This document shows, piece after piece, positions 33,679-38,269 of a stretch of DNA of 38,269 nt. Position 1 is the stretch's first letter, and each line of letters starts with the position of its first letter. Origin of the DNA: an uncultured Faecalibacterium sp. (GTDB taxonomy: Bacteria > Bacillota > Clostridia > Oscillospirales > Ruminococcaceae). The notes beneath the pieces are model-generated. The model was not told the origin of the DNA, did no database searches, and was given only the letters and a program-made list of their open reading frames with translations. Location: NCBI GenBank assembly GCA_934547065.1, contig CAKTEF010000017.1:1-38269 (forward strand), in the 5' to 3' direction. A program made the translations under genes and the position numbers.

Positions 33679-33709
33679 GCCGGGCAGACCGGCAGAAAGG
33701 AGGAATGGA

Positions 33710-33922
33710 ATGGAACGGAAAGCTGTCCGTGTCCGGCTGTTCAAGGACAACAGCCGGTATAAAGGCGACCTGTTTGTGAGCGTGAACGGCGTGAATTACA
33801 AGATCCGCCGGGGCGTGGATGTGGAGGTGCCGCCCGAAGTGGCAGAGGTGCTGGAACACAGCCAGATGCAGGACGAGCGTACCGCAGCCCGGATCGCGGC
33901 GGCGGAAACAGCCGCCCGGTAA
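33710..33922 (+). CDS. Small phage head-associated protein, unknown function
   Basis: The 70-residue protein has a basic N-terminus (MERKAVRVRLFKDNSRYKGD), a short beta-rich part (LFVSVNGVNYKIRRGVDVEV) and a helical end (PPEVAEVLEHSQMQDER). Similar small proteins follow the capsid gene in many Firmicute podovirus-like clusters, so a decoration or head-completion role is possible. The ATG follows aaaggagg. A terminator follows at once. Confidence 0.65.
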   Translation: MERKAVRVRLFKDNSRYKGDLFVSVNGVNYKIRRGVDVEVPPEVAEVLEHSQMQDERTAARIAAAETAAR

Positions 33923-33928
33923 ACCAGC

Positions 33929-33965
33929 GGCCCGGCCGGGAAACATGCCTGGCCGGGCCTTTTTT
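33929..33965 (+). terminator. Strong terminator inside the virion cluster
   Basis: GGCCCGGCCGGG (33929-33940) pairs with CCTGGCCGGGCC (33948-33959) over a 7-base loop, then TTTTTT. It would lower expression of the genes after the capsid gene. Confidence 0.88.
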
Positions 33966-33986
33966 GAAACAGAAAGGTGGGAGCTT

Positions 33987-34373
33987 ATGACAGTAGGAGA
34001 GGCTCTGGAACGAGCCGAAGAACTGCGCCCCGGCTGCCGGATCGACCCGCGCACCCGGCAGCGCTGGCTGTGTGAGGAGGACGGGCTGCTGCGGGAACGG
34101 TTTTTCCGGCAGGGCGGGGATGCCTGGGCTGCCGTGGGGGCAGACCTGGCGTGGCCGGAGGAGGGCGGCCTTGCAGACGAGACCGTGCTGCTGGTGCCGA
34201 TGCCCTTTGATGCGCTGTACCCGCATTTCCTGTGTGCCCGCATCGACGCAGCCCTGGGCGAAACGGACCGCTATGCCGGGGAGCAGGCCCAGTACAACAG
34301 CCTGCTGGCCGAGCTGGCAGGCTGGCTGCGCCGCAGGCACAGGCCGCCCCATGGGGCGCAGTGGCGCTGGTAA
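33987..34373 (+). CDS. Putative head-completion/adaptor protein
   Basis: The 128-residue protein opens MTVGEALERAEELRPG, followed by acidic and Trp-containing stretches. Its end is helical (RIDAALGETDRYAGEQAQYN, LLAELAGWLRRRHRPP). This is the pattern of small helical adaptor proteins that close the portal in podovirus-like and siphovirus-like heads. Position between capsid and gp10-like genes supports that role. The ATG at 33987 has aaaggtgg upstream. No firm family match is recognised. Confidence 0.5.
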   Translation: MTVGEALERAEELRPGCRIDPRTRQRWLCEEDGLLRERFFRQGGDAWAAVGADLAWPEEGGLADETVLLVPMPFDALYPHFLCARIDAALGETDRYAGEQAQYNSLLAELAGWLRRRHRPPHGAQWRW

Positions 34374-34385
34374 GGGGGTGGAACG

Positions 34386-36266
34386 ATGATCCTGACCGAT
34401 CGGACCGGCCTGCGGAACACCCGAAGCCTGCTGCGGGCCTTTGGCGGCCTGAACGAAACGTACAGCTGCACGGAAGCCGAGTACAGCGCCGGACTCAATT
34501 TCTCGGCACGGGACTTCCCGGCCCTGAGCACCCGCAGCCCCCGCCGCAGGCTGCGCACCCTGAGTGAACTGAATGGGATGTATCACCTGAACGGCCTGCT
34601 GACCGTCTGCGGGCGGGATCTGATCTACACCCCGGACGAGCGGGAGCGTGCTTCCTGCCGGGTGGAGGGGGCCGTTACGGACAGCCGCAAGACGATGGTA
34701 GGCATCGGGACAAAGATCCTGATCTTCCCGGACAAGGCGGCATTTGACACCGCCGACGGCAGCGTGACCCCGCTGGGGGCGGTGTGGGCGGCGCAGGGGC
34801 AGGTGGAGATCCTGCCCTGCGATGCTTCCGGCAAGACCTATGCCGTGCGGGATTACGGCCCCCGTGAGCCGGAACAGCCGGCGGACGGGCAGCTGTTTTT
34901 GAAGCAGAATGACCCGGAACACCCCTTTGCAGCCGAAAACACGCTGGAAGTGTACAGCGAGGCTTCCGGGAACTGGACCGCCGTGCCGCTGGACTACTGC
35001 CTGGTACGGGCCGAGGGCATCGGGAGCGGCTTCCGGGTCTGGGACACCGTGACCCTGAGCGGCACCGGTGCCGCCGAGCTGGGGCAGTGGGCCGGGCTGG
35101 ACGGCGACCGCATCGTATCCGCGGTTCAGCCCGACAGCCTGATGCTGCGGGCAGACCCCGGCGGCGAGCATTTCTACGGCCGCCTGATCCGCAACGGCAC
35201 CAGCGCAGTCTGGCTGAGTGTGGACGAAGCAAAGCGGCAGGAGGTGTTCCTGGCGGAGGATGTCCGGGTGGAACGCCGGGTGCCGGACCTGGACTACCTG
35301 ACCGAGTGCGACAACCGGGTGTGGGGCTGTTCCAGCGCCGAGAACGTGATCTACGCCTGCAAGCTGGGCGACCCGACCAACTGGTTCTCGTACCGGGGCA
35401 TCGCGGCGGACAGCTACGCCGTGACCGTGGGCAGCGACGGCCCCTTTACCGGGGCGGCTACCTGCATGGGCTATGCCCTGTTTTTCAAGGAGAATACCCT
35501 CCACAAGCTCTATGGCTCCAAGCCCTCGGATTTTCAGCTCAGTTCCCTGTGCTGCCGGGGCGTGGCCCGGAACGCGGGCCGGAGCCTGTGCGTGCTGAAC
35601 GAAACGCTGTATTATCTTTCGCCGGACGGTGTAATGGCGTGGGATGGCAGCATCCCGGTCAAGGTATCGGCTGCGCTGGATGCCGGGCGGCTGGCCAATG
35701 TCCGGCTGGCCGTGGGCGGTGCATTGGATGGCCGGTATTATCTGCACCTGGCCCGCGACAGCAGTTCCGGCACCGAAGTACGGCTGCTGGTCTACGACAC
35801 GGAGCGCGGCCTGTGGCACGAGGAGGATGTCTGTTCCTATGAGATGACCAGCACCGGCGGGCAGCTGTATCTGTGGGACGGCACGGCGCTCTGGGCGGCG
35901 GACCCCAGCCGGGAGAGCGACTGGCAGACCACGGCCGGGGTGGAATCGGCCATCCCGTTTGAGCTGGTCACGGGGGAGATCGGGATGGACAGCCCGGAGG
36001 AACGGTATCTTTCCCGCTTGACGCTGCGGCTGGATGCCGCCCGCCGCACCCATCTGACCGTGGAGCTGAGCTATGACGGCGGCCCGTGGGAGCAGGCGGC
36101 CGCGCTGACACTGGAAGGGCCCCGGAGGAACTGCGACCTGGCGCTGGTGCCCCGGCGGTGTGCTTCGCTGCGGATGCGGCTGCGGGGCAGCGGTCAGCTG
36201 ACCCTGCGCAGCCTGGCCCGGACCTTTGCCAACGCAAAAGGAAACATCATGGAACAGGAGGGATGA
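34386..36266 (+). CDS. Phage gp10-like structural protein (beta-propeller type)
   Basis: The 626-residue protein is beta-rich with repeated propeller-like blades. Examples are SELNGMYHLNGLLTVCGRDLIY, IGTKILIFPDKAAFDT, LTECDNRVWGCSSAENVIYAC, ADSYAVTVGSDGPFTGAATC and LNETLYYLSPDGVMAWDG. The layout resembles P22 gp10/tail-hub (packaged DNA stabilisation) proteins that sit below the portal in short-tailed phages. It starts at ATG after ggggtgg. The C-terminus has a separate beta domain. Similarity is by pattern only. Confidence 0.55.
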   Translation: MILTDRTGLRNTRSLLRAFGGLNETYSCTEAEYSAGLNFSARDFPALSTRSPRRRLRTLSELNGMYHLNGLLTVCGRDLIYTPDERERASCRVEGAVTDSRKTMVGIGTKILIFPDKAAFDTADGSVTPLGAVWAAQGQVEILPCDASGKTYAVRDYGPREPEQPADGQLFLKQNDPEHPFAAENTLEVYSEASGNWTAVPLDYCLVRAEGIGSGFRVWDTVTLSGTGAAELGQWAGLDGDRIVSAVQPDSLMLRADPGGEHFYGRLIRNGTSAVWLSVDEAKRQEVFLAEDVRVERRVPDLDYLTECDNRVWGCSSAENVIYACKLGDPTNWFSYRGIAADSYAVTVGSDGPFTGAATCMGYALFFKENTLHKLYGSKPSDFQLSSLCCRGVARNAGRSLCVLNETLYYLSPDGVMAWDGSIPVKVSAALDAGRLANVRLAVGGALDGRYYLHLARDSSSGTEVRLLVYDTERGLWHEEDVCSYEMTSTGGQLYLWDGTALWAADPSRESDWQTTAGVESAIPFELVTGEIGMDSPEERYLSRLTLRLDAARRTHLTVELSYDGGPWEQAAALTLEGPRRNCDLALVPRRCASLRMRLRGSGQLTLRSLARTFANAKGNIMEQEG

Positions 36267-36270
36267 ATGG

Positions 36271-36459
36271 ATGGCAAGCATTGCAGGCCTGGGCAAGATC
36301 AGTCTGCCCCGGCTCAGTGAACAGATGGACCCGGAGGATGCGCGTGCCCTGCGCAATTACCTGTACCAGCTGCAGGAACAGCTGCAATATGTGTTGAGCA
36401 ACCTGGATGGCGAGAATCTCTCGGAGGAACTGCGTACACGGCTGGACCGCATCCCGTAA
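36271..36459 (+). CDS. Small helical phage protein (62 aa)
   Basis: The ATG at 36271 has ggaggg eight bases upstream, which overlaps the end of the preceding gene. The protein is MASIAGLGKISLPRLSEQM, then a charged coiled-coil-like stretch (RNYLYQLQEQLQYVLSNLD) and a short charged end. Such short helical proteins accompany head/tail genes in podovirus-like clusters; the role is unknown. Confidence 0.6.
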   Translation: MASIAGLGKISLPRLSEQMDPEDARALRNYLYQLQEQLQYVLSNLDGENLSEELRTRLDRIP

Positions 36460-36472
36460 GAAAGGAGGACTT

Positions 36473-37744
36473 ATGACCACAGACGAAAAAAAGAAGTATT
36501 CCACCAACGGCCTGAACAGCCGCCAGCAGGTGGAGCAGGCAATGGCCGCAGCGGACTACCGCCCCTCGCAGGAGGTGACGGATGCCGCCAACGACCTGAA
36601 ACAGTGGCAGGAAAAACGGCCCGGCAGCTACGAAAGTGCCTATCAGGGCCGGATCGACAGCCTGCTGAACGATCTGCTGGGCCGCAAGGAGTTCCAGTAC
36701 AGCTATGGGCAGGACCCGCTGTACCGCCAGTATGCCCAGCTGTACACCCAGAACGCCCAGAATGCCAGCGCCGACGCGGCCGCTCAGGCCGCCGCCCTGA
36801 CCGGCGGCTATGGCTCCAGCTATGCGGCCAGCGTGGCCCAGCAGGCCTATCAGCAGCAGATCGGGGCGCTGAACGAGGCGGTGCCCACCCTGTATAAGCT
36901 GGCACTGGATACCTACCAGAGCGGCGGCGAGGAGCTGGTGTCCCGCATCGACCAGCTCAACGGGCAGGAGCAGAACGCACAGGACCTGTATCGCCAGAAC
37001 CTTTCGGATTACTATACCCAGCTGGAGCAGAAAGGCAATGCCTACAACGCGCTCTATGCGCAGGATTATGGGCAGTATCAGGATTATCTGAACCGGCTGG
37101 ATGGTCTGTACGGCTATTATTCGGCCCAGGAACAGCAGGACGCGGCCCAGCGGCAGCAGGTGTTCAACAATGTCGTCACCGTTCTGGGGCTGATCGGGGA
37201 TGCGGTGCAGCTGGCTTATACCGGCACGGCGGGTTTGGGTTCCCTGGCAGGCAGCCTGCTGAACACCGGCTACAACATCTACGCGGGCAACCGCGATTAC
37301 GAGGCCGACCGCGCTGACGCTGCGTGGAGCCAGAAAATGCAGGAACAGCAGCGGCAGGATACACTGGCCCAGCAGCAGTACAAGAACGAGCAGGCCCAGC
37401 AGCAGTATCAGGACACCCTGCGCCAGCAGCAGTTCAGCAACAACCTTGCGGCGGAAAAAATGAACATCGCCAAAGGAGAGTGGGCGCTCAAGCAGGCCAA
37501 GGCGGCGCAGAGCGTGGAAAAGGCCGGCACCGAGGCGGCTGCCCGGAACAGCGGCCTGGCCACCCAGAGCGGCCTGACCGTGGGCAGAGGCACCGGGACC
37601 GGCACGGGCAGCAATTCCGTACCGTACAGTGCCGCCCGGATGCGCAGCCAGGGCAAGAGCGACACGGCCATCCGGACCGAGCTGCTGAAAGAGGGATATT
37701 CCAGCGCCGAGGTGCGGGAGATCCTGAAGCAGATGAACCGGTAA
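36473..37744 (+). CDS. Gln/Ala-rich putative internal virion (DNA-ejection) protein
   Basis: The 423-residue protein is very rich in Gln, Ala, Tyr and Asn. Its middle has tandem-like helical stretches, and a hydrophobic Gly/Ala segment (about 231-262, TVLGLIGDAVQLAYTGTAGLG) could cross or disturb a membrane. A long coiled coil follows (QQQRQDTLAQQQYKNEQ...). The C-terminal segment resembles a small helix-turn-helix (SDTAIRTELLKEGYSSAEVREIL). This composition is that of internal virion/ejection proteins of podoviruses. The ATG at 36473 follows aaaggagg. It is the last gene of the cluster. Confidence 0.6.
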   Translation: MTTDEKKKYSTNGLNSRQQVEQAMAAADYRPSQEVTDAANDLKQWQEKRPGSYESAYQGRIDSLLNDLLGRKEFQYSYGQDPLYRQYAQLYTQNAQNASADAAAQAAALTGGYGSSYAASVAQQAYQQQIGALNEAVPTLYKLALDTYQSGGEELVSRIDQLNGQEQNAQDLYRQNLSDYYTQLEQKGNAYNALYAQDYGQYQDYLNRLDGLYGYYSAQEQQDAAQRQQVFNNVVTVLGLIGDAVQLAYTGTAGLGSLAGSLLNTGYNIYAGNRDYEADRADAAWSQKMQEQQRQDTLAQQQYKNEQAQQQYQDTLRQQQFSNNLAAEKMNIAKGEWALKQAKAAQSVEKAGTEAAARNSGLATQSGLTVGRGTGTGTGSNSVPYSAARMRSQGKSDTAIRTELLKEGYSSAEVREILKQMNR

Positions 37745-37751
37745 AATGCAG

Positions 37752-37902
37752 GGGGCTGTTGCAAAATAAAAACGCGATAGCAACTTGCACAAAGAAATAG
37801 CATAAAATTAGAAATCCGGAACTCTTTTTGAGCCGTTTTGGCCCTGAAAAGGTTCCGAATTTTGTGCATTATTTTTTCAGAGAGCTATTTTGCAACAGCC
37901 CC
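37752..37902. mobile_element. MITE-like element with 17-bp terminal inverted repeats
   Basis: GGGGCTGTTGCAAAATA (37752-37768) and its exact complement TATTTTGCAACAGCCCC (37886-37902) bound a 117-base AT-rich interior with no ORF. The interior is also partly palindromic (TTGCACAAA/TTTGTGCA, AATCCGGAAC/GTTCCGAATT). The ends resemble those of some insertion sequences (CTGTTGCAA as in IS6-type ends). It lies 8 bases after the last virion-cluster gene and, with the following T run, could act as a terminator. Confidence 0.75.
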
Positions 37903-37907
37903 TTTTT

Positions 37908-38060
37908 GGTTCGCGTCCCACAAGGCACAGGAGAGGGAAGGCGGAGCTGCCACGGTAGATATTCCTAGGGGCCTAGGACCCGCGGGCTAAGCAACAGCCC
38001 ACTGGGCTGATTGCTTGCCCTGCTGCGCAGGGCCGCCCTGTTCGAGTCCCACAGAGAAGC
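37908..38060 (+). other. tRNA 3'-end relics and palindromes beside the virion cluster
   Basis: 37908-37928 matches the 3' end of the window's own tRNA-His in 20 of 21 bases (TTCGCGTCCCACAAGGCAC), but on the opposite strand. A second, shorter match (GTTCGAGTCCCACA) lies at 38040-38053 in the same orientation. Between them are hairpins: CCTAGG repeats around GG, AGCAACAGCCCA/TGGGCTGATTGCT, and CCCTGCTGCGCAGGG. No complete tRNA or gene is present. Confidence 0.6.
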
Positions 38061-38067
38061 GTGAAAG

Positions 38068-38105
38068 AAAAAAGACCAAGAATCGTATGATTCTTGGTCT
38101 TTTTG
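38068..38105 (-). terminator. Terminator of the tRNA-Arg/tRNA-His transcript
   Basis: AAAGACCAAGAATC and GATTCTTGGTCTTT form a perfect stem over GTAT with T/A runs on both sides, so it works on either strand. It lies 8 bases beyond the 3' end of the minus-strand tRNA genes. Confidence 0.85.
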
Positions 38106-38112
38106 ATGAAAG

Positions 38113-38187
38113 GGTGCCTTGTGGGACTCGAACCCACGGTCTCCAGATCCACAATCTGGCGCGTTAACCGACTACGCTAAAGGCACC
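38113..38187 (-). tRNA. tRNA-His (GTG)
   Basis: Read on the minus strand it folds with acceptor stem GTGCCTT/AAGGCAC and an extra 5' G opposite C73, which is the histidine identity element. The anticodon loop TTGTGGA is closed by CCAGA/TCTGG, and the T arm is GTGGGTTCGAGTCCCAC. The anticodon is GTG. CCA is not encoded. Confidence 0.95.
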
Positions 38188-38193
38188 ACATAA

Positions 38194-38267
<74 letters not shown>

Positions 38268-38269
38268 AC

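Noticed and set aside
33741..36356. 871-codon minus-strand open frame
   Set aside because: It is the shadow of the gp10-like and adjacent virion genes, which are tightly packed with good ribosome-binding sites.
37929..38060. A complete tRNA gene
   Set aside because: Only a T-arm-like segment is present; no acceptor stem, D arm or anticodon arm can be assembled.
37908..38134. attL/attR pair flanking the virion cluster
   Set aside because: The tRNA-His 3'-end copies are inverted relative to each other and lie on the same side of the cluster; no matching copy is seen near 27.5 kb.

Overview
The window is a high-GC chromosomal segment of a gut Firmicute, most like Faecalibacterium or another Oscillospiraceae. 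The evidence is family-level: an S1-domain protein, ylxM-ffh-rpsP-khpA-rimM-trmD order, an S-box upstream of metK, Gram-positive HPr with His15 and Ser46, and dense GC-rich palindromic repeats between genes. The genus is an inference from recognition; no database was searched.

Layout. 1-849 is the 3' part of an S1-domain protein gene. 930-2300 holds a repeat cluster, a GtrA-like membrane protein with an unexpected decarboxylase-type motif, and a 44-residue membrane peptide. 2313-4438 is deoC and a SAM-riboswitch-controlled metK. 4565-6592 is a secreted beta-helix surface protein whose candidate promoter spacer contains a run of ten G. 6869-9419 is a PRPP-synthetase-like gene and a MATE exporter on the opposite strand. 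9920-10831 (minus) is a cysteine-synthase-like protein lacking the PLP lysine. 10975-15473 is the SRP/ribosome-maturation block ending in a TrmD-acetyltransferase fusion, followed by HPr, a small membrane protein and uvrC. 18248-20971 (minus) is an amino-acid ABC transporter. 21285-27546 holds gpsA, a phospholipase-C-like protein, an MFS permease and an M16C metallopeptidase.

27690-37744 is a compact virion-assembly cluster: putative small terminase, large terminase, P22-like portal, a Prp-protease/scaffold fusion, an N4-gp56-type major capsid protein, head-completion candidates, a gp10-like protein and a Gln-rich putative ejection protein. No integrase, repressor, replication, lysis or long-tail gene is visible. 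The strongest observation is that the scaffold gene begins with a complete Prp cysteine-protease domain. That domain is followed by a Prp-type cleavage motif (MDLQLFAEG), and the capsid protein begins with a matching motif (FNIQLFAAE). The cluster therefore seems to carry its own maturation protease, of the type that cleaves ribosomal protein L27 in Firmicutes, in cis with its substrates.

37752-38267 has a MITE-like palindrome, tRNA 3'-end relics and a tRNA-Arg/tRNA-His pair on the minus strand.

Three families of noncoding repeats run through the window (called R1, R2 and R3 here). In each, conserved blocks flank a stem whose sequence differs between copies while still pairing, which suggests that the hairpin itself is maintained.
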